56,744 bases of DNA from the NCBI GenBank assembly GCA_964423575.1, contig CAYRFF010000018.1:1-56744 (forward strand), given 5' to 3'. The notes under the pieces were generated by a model. It did not search any database and was not told the DNA's origin. It was given only the letters and a program-made list of their open reading frames with translations. The translations under genes and the position numbers were made by a program. Position 1 is the first letter of the stretch. Each line of letters opens with the position of its first letter. This stretch comes from CAYRFF01 sp964423575 (GTDB taxonomy: Bacteria; Bacteroidota; Bacteroidia; Chitinophagales; Saprospiraceae). Positions 7,674 to 16,747 of the stretch are shown here, piece by piece.

Positions 7674-9572
7674 ATGCATATAAAATACATCGCAGTCTTT
7701 ATTCTTCTTTTCTTGACCGGCAGTTTAATCGCAAATGATAGCTTTTCAAAATATCTGATTTTTCAACCGCAAGAAATCCAGATACATGATAATCTATCCG
7801 GTGTAAAGCCTGCAAAAGTAAAGGAATTAAGTGCTTTTCTGGCGGAAAAGAACTATGAATTGACTACTGGGAAATGGACATTAAATGGTAATGACAACAC
7901 AATTGTCGTAGAATTTATATTTGATGCAAATCTCCTAAAACACGATGAATATCATCTTGAAATCAGTGAATCCGGAATCCGTATTGTCGCTAAAAACCCA
8001 TCTGCATTGAAATACGGGAAACAGACCTTGTCACATCTCTTAAATTATGTAGAGACAGAAAATGTTACACTTCCACAAATGCTGATTCAGGACTGGGCTA
8101 ACTTTGAAAAACGGGGCTATATGCTCGATATCAGTCGTGATAAAGTTCCCAGGATGATCAGCCTTTATGCGCTGGTCGATCAGTTGTCAGAATGGAGAAT
8201 CAATGAGTTACAGCTGTATACGGAACATACATTTGCATACAGCAATCATAAGGTGGTATGGGAAAATGCAAGCCCTATAACGGCTGATGAGGTTCAGCGA
8301 CTGGATAAATATTGCAGTGAAAGAGGAATTGACCTGGTGCCCAATCAGAACTCATTTGGGCACATGGAAAACTGGTTGAAACACGATGAATATCTTGACC
8401 TATGTGAATGTGAAACTAACTGCAATACGATATGGGGAAAAAGGAAAAGAACAGCACTTGCACCGACTAATCCCAATTCGCTCAAGCTGATGCAGGAACT
8501 GTATGCTGAATTACTTCCCAATTTTACCAGTAAATATGCCAATATCGGTGGTGATGAAACAGTGGAACTCGGCCTGGGAAAGTCCAAAGCATTGAGTGAT
8601 AAAATCGGAAAAGGACAGGTTTATCTGGATTTCCTGATTAAACTGAATGATGAAGTCAATAAACATGGAAAACTTACTCAATTCTGGGGCGATATTGTAT
8701 TGAACCATCCTGAATTGATTAAGGATATCCCCAAGAATATGACAGCACTGGTCTGGGGTTATGATGCGACATATCCCTTTGATAAAAATCTGGCCAAATT
8801 TTATAAAGCAGGATTGGATTTTTATGTTTGCCCTGGGACCTCTAGCTGGCGTTCTGTAATAGGCAGAAATCACAATGCATTTATAAATCTGCAGAAAGCT
8901 GCCGTAAAAGGCAAAAAGTACGGTGCAAAGGGCTATTTGATAGCCGATTGGGGTGATTATGGGCATTTTCAGCCTAAATCAATCAGTTATCCGTCGCTCG
9001 TCCTGGGCGCGAGTTATGCATGGAATGTTACAGAGGAAACACTGGATAATCTGGAGTTTTTGCTGAATGAATATGTATTTGAGGACAGGTCAGGCTATAC
9101 TGCAAAAGCAATTTTAACCTTGGGTAATGCTTATGTGAAAGTTGAGATCCCTGAAGGCAATGCCAATGCTTTCCACCTGATGATACGCCGGTACGCATGG
9201 ACGATGCAAGGGCAATATCAGACCAGGCACTTGAATAAAAAAGGACTGCTGGCGGCTGAGTCAGAGATAGAAAAAGGGCTTGAATATTTGCGCAAAGCAA
9301 AGCCCAGATCTTATGATGCCGAAATCATCGTCAGAGAACTTGAACAGGCAGCGGCCTTGGCAAAATTTGGCATACATTTAGGACTTGCGCGTCTGGAGGC
9401 ACCCGGCAAGGAAACGAAGGGTATATCTGTGGGTAAAAAAGAAGAACTCGTCAGTGAACTTGCTCCGATTATTGAAAGCCATAGGGAAATATGGATAGTG
9501 AGAAACCGACCGGGCGGACTGAAAGATTCGGCAGAAAAACTGGAAGATGTGTTGAATTACTTGAAAAAGTAA
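7674..9572 (+). CDS. Secreted GH20 beta-N-acetylhexosaminidase
   Basis: The protein is 632 residues when begun at ATG 7674, which gives a classical signal peptide (MHIKYIAVFILLFLTGSLIA). A TTG/ATG-led extension back to 7596 encodes no signal and contains a repeat word. Residues about 20-110 match the GH20b N-terminal domain. The TIM barrel follows, with FEKRGYMLDISRDKVP, NQNSFGHMENW, and the catalytic Asp294-Glu295 pair in the sequence IGGDETVELG. GH20 enzymes remove terminal GlcNAc/GalNAc by substrate-assisted catalysis. It probably acts in the periplasm or at the cell surface on chitin oligomers, glycans or peptidoglycan fragments. The protein is a single unit with no adjacent SusCD pair. 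Confidence 0.9.
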   Translation: MHIKYIAVFILLFLTGSLIANDSFSKYLIFQPQEIQIHDNLSGVKPAKVKELSAFLAEKNYELTTGKWTLNGNDNTIVVEFIFDANLLKHDEYHLEISESGIRIVAKNPSALKYGKQTLSHLLNYVETENVTLPQMLIQDWANFEKRGYMLDISRDKVPRMISLYALVDQLSEWRINELQLYTEHTFAYSNHKVVWENASPITADEVQRLDKYCSERGIDLVPNQNSFGHMENWLKHDEYLDLCECETNCNTIWGKRKRTALAPTNPNSLKLMQELYAELLPNFTSKYANIGGDETVELGLGKSKALSDKIGKGQVYLDFLIKLNDEVNKHGKLTQFWGDIVLNHPELIKDIPKNMTALVWGYDATYPFDKNLAKFYKAGLDFYVCPGTSSWRSVIGRNHNAFINLQKAAVKGKKYGAKGYLIADWGDYGHFQPKSISYPSLVLGASYAWNVTEETLDNLEFLLNEYVFEDRSGYTAKAILTLGNAYVKVEIPEGNANAFHLMIRRYAWTMQGQYQTRHLNKKGLLAAESEIEKGLEYLRKAKPRSYDAEIIVRELEQAAALAKFGIHLGLARLEAPGKETKGISVGKKEELVSELAPIIESHREIWIVRNRPGGLKDSAEKLEDVLNYLKK

Positions 9573-9724
9573 TTTGACAACAAATGAAAACATTTACAAG
9601 AAATGGGAAGTCATTATCCTAATACTTATTTCACGATTTCAACAGCGCTTTGCAAGATGTTTACGTTACCTAATATAGGTGGATTCTCTTAATTGAATAC
9701 ATTGCTGTAACTTGGAGAAAGAAT

Positions 9725-9738
9725 AGCTTTCGCAAATG
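9725..9738 (+). repeat. Recurrent word AGCTTTCGCAAATG, copy 2
   Basis: Exact copy of the 14-mer, 21 bp upstream of the lipoprotein start at 9760. The bases before it (GGAGAAAGAAT) resemble those before the copy at 12069, as expected if the two lipoprotein units are duplicates. Confidence 0.85.
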
Positions 9739-9759
9739 TCTTTTTAAAATTGAACGAGA

Positions 9760-10302
9760 ATGAGACTTAATGTTCTAGTGATGATTTTTCTGGCAGGTTT
9801 CCTGATGACTTCTTGCACTAAGGTGGAAGAGCCCACCCCTTCGGGAACAGATGATACTTCTATTTTACCGGACTTCATAGGGCCAATCGTGGAAACTGAC
9901 TATCTTATCTTCGGGCACTATTTTGGGATGTCAAGTTATGGTGTGGCTATATTTAAACTTGATATTAAAGAAGAGAAGCTATACAAAGATATTCTAAGTG
10001 ATTATCATTCGGCTTGGCGAAGTGATGACTTTTATAAACCGGAATTTAAGCTGCACAGTCAGGAAAAGTATGAAGTGGCAAAAGACTTGACAGACTACTT
10101 CCCTATAGAATTACTTTTTGAAACAGAAAACATATTCGGTTGGCCGGATGCTATAGACCAGGGTGGATTATATATAGAAGCTAATTATAATGGAATCAGG
10201 CGATTTTGGCGTTTAGATCGGGACAAAAGGAATGTTCCTAAAGTATATCGAGAGTTTATTGAAGTACTAAAAGAAAGAATGGAAGAGATATTATTCGGAT
10301 AA
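9760..10302 (+). CDS. Small lipoprotein, paralogue of 12147-12632
   Basis: This 180-residue protein has a lipoprotein signal peptide ending FLMTSC (Cys19). The mature part contains TDYLIFGHYFGMSSYGVAIFKLD, LHSQEKYEVAKDLTDYFPIELL and GGLYIEANYNGIRRFWRLD. All three blocks recur in the lipoprotein at 12147-12632, so the genes are paralogues about 2.4 kb apart. The family resembles uncharacterised Bacteroidota lipoproteins. No enzymatic motif is visible, and localisation to the outer or inner membrane surface is inferred from the lipobox. Confidence 0.8.
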   Translation: MRLNVLVMIFLAGFLMTSCTKVEEPTPSGTDDTSILPDFIGPIVETDYLIFGHYFGMSSYGVAIFKLDIKEEKLYKDILSDYHSAWRSDDFYKPEFKLHSQEKYEVAKDLTDYFPIELLFETENIFGWPDAIDQGGLYIEANYNGIRRFWRLDRDKRNVPKVYREFIEVLKERMEEILFG

Positions 10303-10363
10303 TATGATACCGTCTTAGGCTAAGACAATGATAAAACCTTATAACTTTCTAACAATTAATATT

Positions 10364-11434
10364 ATGAAAATGAAGAGAGTATTGATGGCAATTCTTGCTA
10401 TAATGATAATTAGTTCTTGTACAAAAGAAAGGGGCTTGTCTGAAGTCTGTAAATATAAATATGATATTTTATCTCCTATCGGCTATGATTTAAAAATGAT
10501 CAGCGAAATAGAATTCAATGGGAACGTTAGAGAGTTCCAGTTTGTCAACGACCAGATAGGCTATGCATTACTCGGGAATAATGTGGGTGGTTATATAGAA
10601 GTCTTTAAATCCATAAATGGTGGAGAAACCTGGACAGACTTAAATTTTGGTATCAAAAAAATTTCCAGAGGAATGGAATTTAAGGACGAAAATATTGGTG
10701 TGATAACCATACTTGATGTGACCGGTTGTCCATCACCCAATTGCCAACATAAATGTGTGGTTCTTAAAACAGTGGATGGCGGTTTAAGCTGGAAAGAGAT
10801 AGAAGTTGAAAACTTAAAAGGAGCTTTATATCAGCCGAGATTTGATAGCGATGGAAATTTATATGCTTTTTTAGCTTTTGAAAATCAGTCGAAATTAATG
10901 AAATCTACTGATGATGGAGAAACTTGGAGCGAATTAATGGAAGGTCAGGTATTTAACTCCATTTATAGATACCGGTTATTTGATGATAACTTTTATATCC
11001 CGTTGAATGACGGAAAGATTTTAATAGTTGACACAAATGGGAACATACTTAAAACCATAGAAACAGGCGTTTCGAAAATACTGGATGTGAAAATTTTTGA
11101 TAATGATAATCTAATGGTAACGAATTATGATGAAATAATTAAAACGACAGATGGTGGAGAAGCCTGGGAAACGATGTACAGTGGATATGCAAAAATCATT
11201 GGATTTGATTCACCGAATAATGGTATAATAATGCTCAAACAAAGTAGCTGCCCGGAAGACGTAGTTCATGTCAATGATTTAATTGCAGTAACTAATGACG
11301 GAGGAGAAAGCTGGGTATTTGCAGATGAGGCCACTACTAATCTGAGCAGTAATTTTCGCAATAGCCAAAAGATGGCGGATGGCAACTGGTACTTTATGGT
11401 TAAAAATCAATTATTTACTATACTGGAAGAATAG
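10364..11434 (+). CDS. Lipoprotein with Asp-box (BNR) beta-propeller repeats
   Basis: This 356-residue protein starts at ATG 10364, giving a lipoprotein signal ending MIISSC; an ATG at 10328 would add 12 residues before it. Five Asp-box motifs (S/T-x-D/N-x-G-x-x-W) are visible: NGGETWTDL, VDGGLSWKEI, TDDGETWSEL, TDGGEAWETM and NDGGESWVF. They are spread over the whole length, which is the pattern of a sortilin/Ycf48-like propeller. Such propellers are usually binding scaffolds or sialidase-like hydrolases, but no sialidase catalytic residues are evident. It lies within a run of small lipoprotein genes. Confidence 0.85.
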   Translation: MKMKRVLMAILAIMIISSCTKERGLSEVCKYKYDILSPIGYDLKMISEIEFNGNVREFQFVNDQIGYALLGNNVGGYIEVFKSINGGETWTDLNFGIKKISRGMEFKDENIGVITILDVTGCPSPNCQHKCVVLKTVDGGLSWKEIEVENLKGALYQPRFDSDGNLYAFLAFENQSKLMKSTDDGETWSELMEGQVFNSIYRYRLFDDNFYIPLNDGKILIVDTNGNILKTIETGVSKILDVKIFDNDNLMVTNYDEIIKTTDGGEAWETMYSGYAKIIGFDSPNNGIIMLKQSSCPEDVVHVNDLIAVTNDGGESWVFADEATTNLSSNFRNSQKMADGNWYFMVKNQLFTILEE

Positions 11435-11438
11435 AACG

Positions 11439-11900
11439 GTGAAGAATTTGAGTCGTTTTTTTATGATTTTATTTGCGATTCAGATATCCCTGTCTGGCTG
11501 TCAGAAAGAAGCTACACCGAGGGGGATTAAGGAACAACTCATCGGTGAATGGAGCTGGATGGAAAGTACAGGAGGAATGACGGGGCAGGAACAACATTCG
11601 CCGGAAAAGGATGGATACACTTTGTCCTACCATTTTTACGAGAATGATAGTATCTATATAGTCAAGGATGGAAAGGAGATTCAACAGAAAACTGTTTTCC
11701 ATATTACAAAGGAGAAGAGCATTCTGTTCCATGAAGAATATGATTTTCTTACTATTGATTTTAAGTTCAAAGAGCAAGGAACGGACTCCATCATTGTGCT
11801 GCCGATGCGATATATTATCGATGATTTAAATGAGAGTGAATTGCGGTTGACGGAAGATGTATACGATGGTTATGGCTGGCGGTTTATGCGTATAGATTAG
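11439..11900 (+). CDS. Small lipocalin-like lipoprotein
   Basis: This roughly 153-residue lipoprotein has a signal ending SLSGC and a mature part opening with IKEQLIGEWSWMES. That opening, together with the following strand-rich sequence, matches the Bacteroidota lipocalin-like lipoprotein pattern (L-x-G-x-W). A GTG at 11439, 4 bp after the previous stop, is the likely start; ATG 11463 is the alternative. An upstream ATG at 11379 would overlap the previous gene. It is probably cotranscribed with the Asp-box lipoprotein. Ligand unknown. Confidence 0.7.
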   Translation: MKNLSRFFMILFAIQISLSGCQKEATPRGIKEQLIGEWSWMESTGGMTGQEQHSPEKDGYTLSYHFYENDSIYIVKDGKEIQQKTVFHITKEKSILFHEEYDFLTIDFKFKEQGTDSIIVLPMRYIIDDLNESELRLTEDVYDGYGWRFMRID

Positions 11901-12068
11901 AATTTGAGTGTTTATTTTTCTTTAATTTCGAGTTGAGACTCTCTCGTAAGAATTACATCCTATCGGAATTTTTCCAAGTATTTTTTCCAAATCAGGCAAC
12001 ACATTTTAGGACGGTTTTCGTTAGACTATAAAAGTGGACTGATTTAATTGTAGTTTGAAGGAAGACAT

Positions 12069-12082
12069 AGCTTTCGCAAATA
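12069..12082 (+). repeat. Recurrent word AGCTTTCGCAAATA, copy 3
   Basis: Matches the 14-mer with A in the last position. It lies 64 bp upstream of the lipoprotein start at 12147. Confidence 0.8.
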
Positions 12083-12146
12083 TTGCTCTTTTAATTATTG
12101 TTCACTAGCCTGTAAATTAATCAATGGTTTTGATAAATTGAATGAA

Positions 12147-12632
12147 ATGAAACTTAATATTTTAATGATAGCCTGCCTGGCCATCGGCCTGATGACATCT
12201 TGCACAAAGGAGGATAAATTGATACTTTCAGAAACAGATTATATTCTTTTCGGACATTTTTACGGAGAATGCTTAGGAGAGGATTGCATAGCTATATTTA
12301 GATTGGAAGAGGATAAGCTATATGAAGATATCAGCGACAAGTATCCTGCTAGGGAGGATTTTCATGATAGAGAATTTGTCCTACTTTCACAGGAAAAGTT
12401 TGATGCTGTGAAGGATCTGATTGACTATTTCCCGATGGATTTACTGGAAGAAACGAATGATGTAATCGGACAGCCGGACGCAGGAGATTGGGGAGGACTA
12501 TATATCGAATATAACTTTGATGGAATTAGCAGATTTTGGTTACTGGACCAAATGAGAGATAATGTCCCAACAAAATACCACGAATTCATCGATAAGGTAA
12601 ATGAAAAAATACAACTGATTTTATCTGACTAA
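12147..12632 (+). CDS. Small lipoprotein, paralogue of 9760-10302
   Basis: This 161-residue lipoprotein has a signal ending GLMTSC. It shares with the 9760 gene the blocks TDYILFGHFYG, LLSQEKFDAVKDLIDYFPMDLLEE and GGLYIEYNFDGISRFWLLD. It differs by a Cys pair (GECLGEDC) absent from the other copy. The ATG at 12147 is chosen over the TTG at 12138 because the signal peptide then starts MKLNILM. The two paralogues flank the Asp-box and lipocalin-like lipoprotein genes, which suggests a duplicated unit with later insertion. Confidence 0.8.
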   Translation: MKLNILMIACLAIGLMTSCTKEDKLILSETDYILFGHFYGECLGEDCIAIFRLEEDKLYEDISDKYPAREDFHDREFVLLSQEKFDAVKDLIDYFPMDLLEETNDVIGQPDAGDWGGLYIEYNFDGISRFWLLDQMRDNVPTKYHEFIDKVNEKIQLILSD

Positions 12633-12787
12633 GGCAAAGCCCCATTAAGTAGAGAAGTTTATCATTCCTGAAGATAAAATGCTTATTGAAATGGACTCCC
12701 TTGAATTGGTTTTCAGAGAAGTGATAGATTGTTTACCTAGTATTTACTTGATTTTTTGCAAAGGCATCCATATCTGGAGAAATTAAA

Positions 12788-12795
12788 TATCTTTG
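12788..12795 (+). promoter_or_regulatory. -7 promoter element TATCTTTG
   Basis: Perfect match to TAnnTTTG within the 317-bp gap 12633-12949, on the strand of the small membrane-protein pair that starts at 12950. The 5' leader would be about 150 nt. No -33 element is at the right spacing. The rest of the gap shows nothing recognisable. Confidence 0.45.
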
Positions 12796-12949
12796 CCCTG
12801 ATTTTAATAGAGATGTATTAATTATAAATAATTGATTGTCAGTTGCCAAGGACTTTGTTGTTCTTGTATTTTTATAATTTCAAACACAATTCTTCTTCTA
12901 TTATTCAATGGCTATTGAAGAATAGATATGGTAAAAGGTAGAGTTTCAG

Positions 12950-13183
12950 GTGGGTACGGAGAAGCAAAATAACAAGGGGAGAGAATCATTAACAGAGGAT
13001 GTTCTCGACAAGATATCTTCTTTCTACTCCTGGATATGGAATTGGATAAAGCCCAATAAGTCTCAGTCTATCTATCTGCAGATTTTACTATTTGTCTTGA
13101 AATTGCCTGTTTTTATTGCTATTCAGATCCTATCGCCTATTTTTATAGTTATTATGTTCATTGTATTTCTTTTTGCTATATGA
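12950..13183 (+). CDS. Small membrane protein, hypothetical
   Basis: The 77-residue protein starts at GTG 12950. It has a charged N-terminal half (EKQNNKGRESLTEDVLDK) and a strongly hydrophobic C-terminal half (one or two helices, ILLFVLKLPVFIAIQILSP onward). Its stop overlaps the start of the next gene by 4 bp (ATGA), a sign of translational coupling. No family recognised. Confidence 0.5.
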   Translation: MGTEKQNNKGRESLTEDVLDKISSFYSWIWNWIKPNKSQSIYLQILLFVLKLPVFIAIQILSPIFIVIMFIVFLFAI

Positions 13184-13551
13184 ATTTAAGGCGAAAGTCA
13201 GACATACTTTTTATTCTTTGCCTATTGATATTCCTTGTACATCAATTTATTGAGCGTATCGTAAAGGTCGAGGTCGCTGTTTTGGATAATTATCTTGACC
13301 CATTGCTCGCTATGCCTATTATACTGCATTTGATTACTCTGGAACGCAGAATACTGACTAGAAACCCGGGATATAGAATGCCATTGGTGCATATTATTCT
13401 CTATTTCATTATAGTCTCAGTAATAGTTGAGATCGTCTTTCCGATGTTCAACCCAAAACTTATAGGCGACCCCATAGATGTCGTTTTATATGCTATTGGT
13501 TCTGGTTTCTATATTATGGCCCTGCCGCTGAAAAAGGAACTTGATTATTAA
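13180..13551 (+). CDS. Small integral membrane protein, hypothetical
   Basis: The 123-residue protein has about four predicted membrane helices: ILFILCLLIFLVHQFI, a short helix near PLLAMPIILHLITL, IILYFIIVSVIVEIVF, and VLYAIGSGFYIMAL. The start overlaps the stop of the 12950 gene by 4 bp. It resembles unannotated Bacteroidota 'magnesium citrate secondary transporter'-like small proteins, but this is not certain. Convergent with the DUF6090 gene. Confidence 0.6.
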   Translation: MNLRRKSDILFILCLLIFLVHQFIERIVKVEVAVLDNYLDPLLAMPIILHLITLERRILTRNPGYRMPLVHIILYFIIVSVIVEIVFPMFNPKLIGDPIDVVLYAIGSGFYIMALPLKKELDY

Positions 13552-13589
13552 GCGATAGAAAGGAATATTAAGAATTGCAGCAAAGTTGA

Positions 13590-14300
13590 TTAATTTGCTT
13601 TTCCATCTAAATAATTATCTATTTCTTCTACCAATTTTCTTTGCTTTTCTATTGTCACATTATAATATTGAATTTTGTATATCACGTCTGTAATATGAAT
13701 GGATAGTTCCAGTATAGCTTCTTTCCGCTGATTTGCCGTTAAATTTGACAGAGACTCCATTTCTACTATATATCCATCTTCGTTATACTGAAGCAAGTGT
13801 TGGAAGATCTCTATAAGCTTGTTCCTGCGCTTTTCAGAATAGTTAAGTATATTTAACTCTTCTATAATCTCATAGTCATATTCGTACAGTAATATTATGG
13901 CTTCACGAAGAGAATGATTTTTAATAACTTTAAGTCCACTTGTCTTAAGAGATTCATAGGCTGCACTATTAAAGAAAGGCCTCTCCCCCGAAAGCACACC
14001 TGAAAAGTAGTATATAGTAGAATCCTCCGTTAGTTCCGGATTGGCAACATTTTTCCTGAGCTTACCGTAGGAATGATATACTTGTCTCAGGATAGAATCT
14101 CCGAGTACCAGTTCTTCAATATCTGAATGTAATCCCTTTTTCATTGTCTTAAGCAACTCTATTTCTGAATGTAGTTCCTCTTTGTTTTTTCCCCATTCTG
14201 AAAGTGAAAAGGCTAAAAAGACACTCACGAATATTAAGATGAATTGACCTAAATATCTCAGTATTCTACTCTTCCAGTTTTTTGCTTTTGATTTACCCAT
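13590..14300 (-). CDS. DUF6090-like membrane-anchored protein
   Basis: This 236-residue protein has one N-terminal membrane helix (YLGQFILIFVSVFLAFSLSEW) followed by a helical, charged domain with coiled-coil character (LHSEIELLKTMKKGLHSDIEEL). The layout matches DUF6090 proteins, which are common in Bacteroidota and have no known function. ATG 14300 is chosen; a TTG at 14345 would add 15 residues. The conserved middle block FNSAAYESLKTSGLKVIKN is present. Confidence 0.75.
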   Translation of the reverse strand: MGKSKAKNWKSRILRYLGQFILIFVSVFLAFSLSEWGKNKEELHSEIELLKTMKKGLHSDIEELVLGDSILRQVYHSYGKLRKNVANPELTEDSTIYYFSGVLSGERPFFNSAAYESLKTSGLKVIKNHSLREAIILLYEYDYEIIEELNILNYSEKRRNKLIEIFQHLLQYNEDGYIVEMESLSNLTANQRKEAILELSIHITDVIYKIQYYNVTIEKQRKLVEEIDNYLDGKAN

Positions 14301-14507
14301 CTCACTGAATTTTGCCCAAAGTAATGATAATTGCAGTCTTGACAATATGATTTCGTCGGTCTTTATCTTTCTTATAGGAAAAGATAGAATTTATTATAAA
14401 TGGAATACTGCCTTTGAAATGTAATATTATGTATAATTTAGAGGCAAGCCCGAAAGCAGCATTTGTATGGGTTTTCCCGTTTCTTAAGTAACAAATAAAA
14501 TATAATA

Positions 14508-14909
14508 ATGAATAGCTTGATGAAGACCGTTGCGAGCCTTATAGTGATTGCCTTACTTTCATCAATCATGACAAGTTGTTCCAAGGAGAAGCTGCGTTGC
14601 AGTTTCGATGTAGAATTCTGCACATTTATTGATGCATCGGAATTTCATGAAACCGGCGTAATTATTGATAAATTTTTGGCAGGGCAGAAAAAGAGCCTTT
14701 CTGATGATGAAAAGCTGGAAGAATTGCGTCAATGGCTTGAATGTAAATCTTGTGTTTCAAGTGCAGAGATAATCTGTAATTCATGCATTTACACATTGAA
14801 GCAACAAAGTGAATTAAAGGTTTCATTTATAGTTGAAGGACAAGAAGTAATAAAAGTTCTTGATATTATTATGGATGAGTCATTGCAATACGTCAGATAT
14901 CACGAGTGA
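14508..14909 (+). CDS. Cysteine-rich small lipoprotein
   Basis: This 133-residue protein has a lipoprotein signal ending IMTSC. Besides the lipidated Cys the mature part has two CxxC pairs (CKSC and CNSC, 11 residues apart) and two further cysteines near the N-terminus. Two CxxC pairs suggest either disulfides or a metal-binding knuckle. The C-terminal half (LKVSFIVEGQEVIKVLDIIM) is strand-rich. No family recognised. It is followed by a 160-bp convergent gap. Confidence 0.6.
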   Translation: MNSLMKTVASLIVIALLSSIMTSCSKEKLRCSFDVEFCTFIDASEFHETGVIIDKFLAGQKKSLSDDEKLEELRQWLECKSCVSSAEIICNSCIYTLKQQSELKVSFIVEGQEVIKVLDIIMDESLQYVRYHE

Positions 14910-15010
14910 AATGATAAATTGACATTTTTCTGTATTAGGCAATATTCCGGTAGTGGTGAGTAAAGGCACCTCGACCTGACGTTTGCGGAAGCTATAACAT
15001 AACAGCCTGG

Positions 15011-15031
15011 ATCTCAGCCCTTCACTGAGAT
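15011..15031 (-). terminator. Hairpin ATCTCAG/CTGAGAT after the AbgT gene
   Basis: A 7-bp perfect stem with a 7-base loop lies 38 bp past the stop of the minus-strand AbgT gene, between convergent genes. No long U-run follows, so termination is plausible but not certain. Confidence 0.4.
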
Positions 15032-15068
15032 TATTAAATCATTGTCATAACTAAACCCCTGTCCTGTA

Positions 15069-16616
15069 CTAGAACACGTACTCGTATGTCGCCTGCAAGC
15101 CTAGCGGTATTCCGAGTGCCCAGTATACGAGCAGGAATATCGTCCAAAGGATAAAGAAAACAATAGAATAGGGTAGCATTGTTGATACCAGTGTGCCAAT
15201 TCCCGTTCCTTTCACATATTTCTGGCAGTAGACTACTACTAGTGGGAAATACGGCATAAGTGGCGTAATAATATTAGAAACAGAATCACCGACTCTATAT
15301 GATGCCTGCGTCAAATCCGGAGAAATTCCAAGTTGCATAAGCATCGGTACCATAATCGGAGCAATGAGAGCCCATTTTGCGGAAGCTGAACCTATAAATA
15401 AGTTTACGGAAGCTGTAAGCATAATGATACCTACAATTGTAATTTCTGCCGGCATATTCATAGCTTTAAGCCCGGATGCGCCTTTAAGAGCGAGTAGAGC
15501 ACCAAGATTGGACTTGGCGAATGCATCAATAAATAAGGCACAGAAGAAAGCCATTACGATGTAGTAACTCATATCGTTCATCGCCTTGGTCATACCTTCA
15601 ATAATATCTTTACTCGACTTGTAGGTCTTGGAAACGTAGCCATAAACAACCCCGGGAATCAGGAAAATGATGAAAATCAAGGGGACGATCGACTTCATAA
15701 GTGGAGCGGAAAATGAAGAAATATTTCCATCCGGATCACGGAGTGCTGAACCCGCAGGATATGACCATAAAAACAGGCCTACCAGTGATAGCAACATTAC
15801 TCCTGTAGCGAGATAAAATGCCTTCTTTTCTCTAGGCTTCAAAGCTTCCATGCTCGTACCTTCTTCATCTTCTACAACAACTTCAGTATTTTTCAGTCGC
15901 GGCTCTACAACTCTATCGGTTAAATACCAGCCTACCAGAATTATAAGTACAGAAGATGCAGCTGTAAAATACCAGTTATTCAAAGGGTTTACCTGAATTG
16001 TAGGGTTGATGATCTGTGCGGCAGATTGCGTAAAGCCTTGCAATAGTGGATCGATTCCAGAGGGGATAAAGTTGGCACTGAAACCTCCTGACACTCCTGC
16101 AAATGCCGCTGCAATTCCCGCAATCGGATGTCGACCAGCCGCGTAGAATATAATCCCACCCAGCGGTATGACAAGTACATAGCCCGCATCAGTAGCCGTA
16201 TGTGAGACTATAGCGACGAGGATAAGCATAGGAGTTAATAGGCTCTTGGGCGTAACCGACAGCATGGATTTCAGACCTGCATTAATAAAGCCGGAATGCT
16301 CTGCAACTCCCACACCAAGCATGGCTACAAGTACGATTCCCAGTGGAGCGAAACTCGTGAAAGTAGTGACCATATTGGATAAAAACGCAGCGAGCGCAGT
16401 GCTTGTAAGTAAGTTGTTTACCTTTATTGCCTCTCCACTTGATGGATCTATATCCGTGAATGTCATCGTTGAGAATAATGCAGATAAAACCCAGATTACC
16501 AGCATCAAAACAAAGAATAATATCGCCGGATCGGGCAATTTGTTACCGGCTCTCTCAATGAAATCAAGAGCCTTATTCACAAAACCTTTCTTGGGTACTT
16601 TTTTCTCTTCAGCCAT
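15069..16616 (-). CDS. AbgT-family transporter
   Basis: This 515-residue polytopic protein of the AbgT family starts MAEEKKVPKKGFVNKALDFIERAGNKLPDPAILFF, an opening typical of the family. Internal signatures include HTATDAGYVLVIPLGGIIFYAAGRHPIAGIAAAFAGVSGGFSANFIPSGIDPLL and SASAKWALIAPIMVPMLMQLGISPDLTQASYRVGDS. AbgT proteins are inner-membrane, proton- or sodium-coupled carriers. The E. coli member takes up p-aminobenzoyl-glutamate, and relatives export sulfonamides. ATG 16616 is preferred over 16631. Substrate direction here is unknown. The three downstream (genomically upstream) membrane-protein genes are separate. Confidence 0.92.
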   Translation of the reverse strand: MAEEKKVPKKGFVNKALDFIERAGNKLPDPAILFFVLMLVIWVLSALFSTMTFTDIDPSSGEAIKVNNLLTSTALAAFLSNMVTTFTSFAPLGIVLVAMLGVGVAEHSGFINAGLKSMLSVTPKSLLTPMLILVAIVSHTATDAGYVLVIPLGGIIFYAAGRHPIAGIAAAFAGVSGGFSANFIPSGIDPLLQGFTQSAAQIINPTIQVNPLNNWYFTAASSVLIILVGWYLTDRVVEPRLKNTEVVVEDEEGTSMEALKPREKKAFYLATGVMLLSLVGLFLWSYPAGSALRDPDGNISSFSAPLMKSIVPLIFIIFLIPGVVYGYVSKTYKSSKDIIEGMTKAMNDMSYYIVMAFFCALFIDAFAKSNLGALLALKGASGLKAMNMPAEITIVGIIMLTASVNLFIGSASAKWALIAPIMVPMLMQLGISPDLTQASYRVGDSVSNIITPLMPYFPLVVVYCQKYVKGTGIGTLVSTMLPYSIVFFILWTIFLLVYWALGIPLGLQATYEYVF

Positions 16617-16747
16617 AGTAAGTCTATACAATTAGTTAATTGATTGAATCGCGATGAAGCAAATAATCAGCCTAAAATACTATTTATTTATTAATTGCAT
16701 CAGCTTCTTCTGAAAATAGAAAAACAGTTCTCTCTGGTTGATGAAAA

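Noticed and set aside
9280..9300. ATATTTGCGCAAAGC as another copy of the recurrent word
   Set aside because: It needs an inserted base to match; kept out of the count.
12633..12949. Small gene in the gap
   Set aside because: No frame with a credible start and composition was found; only a promoter element is supported.
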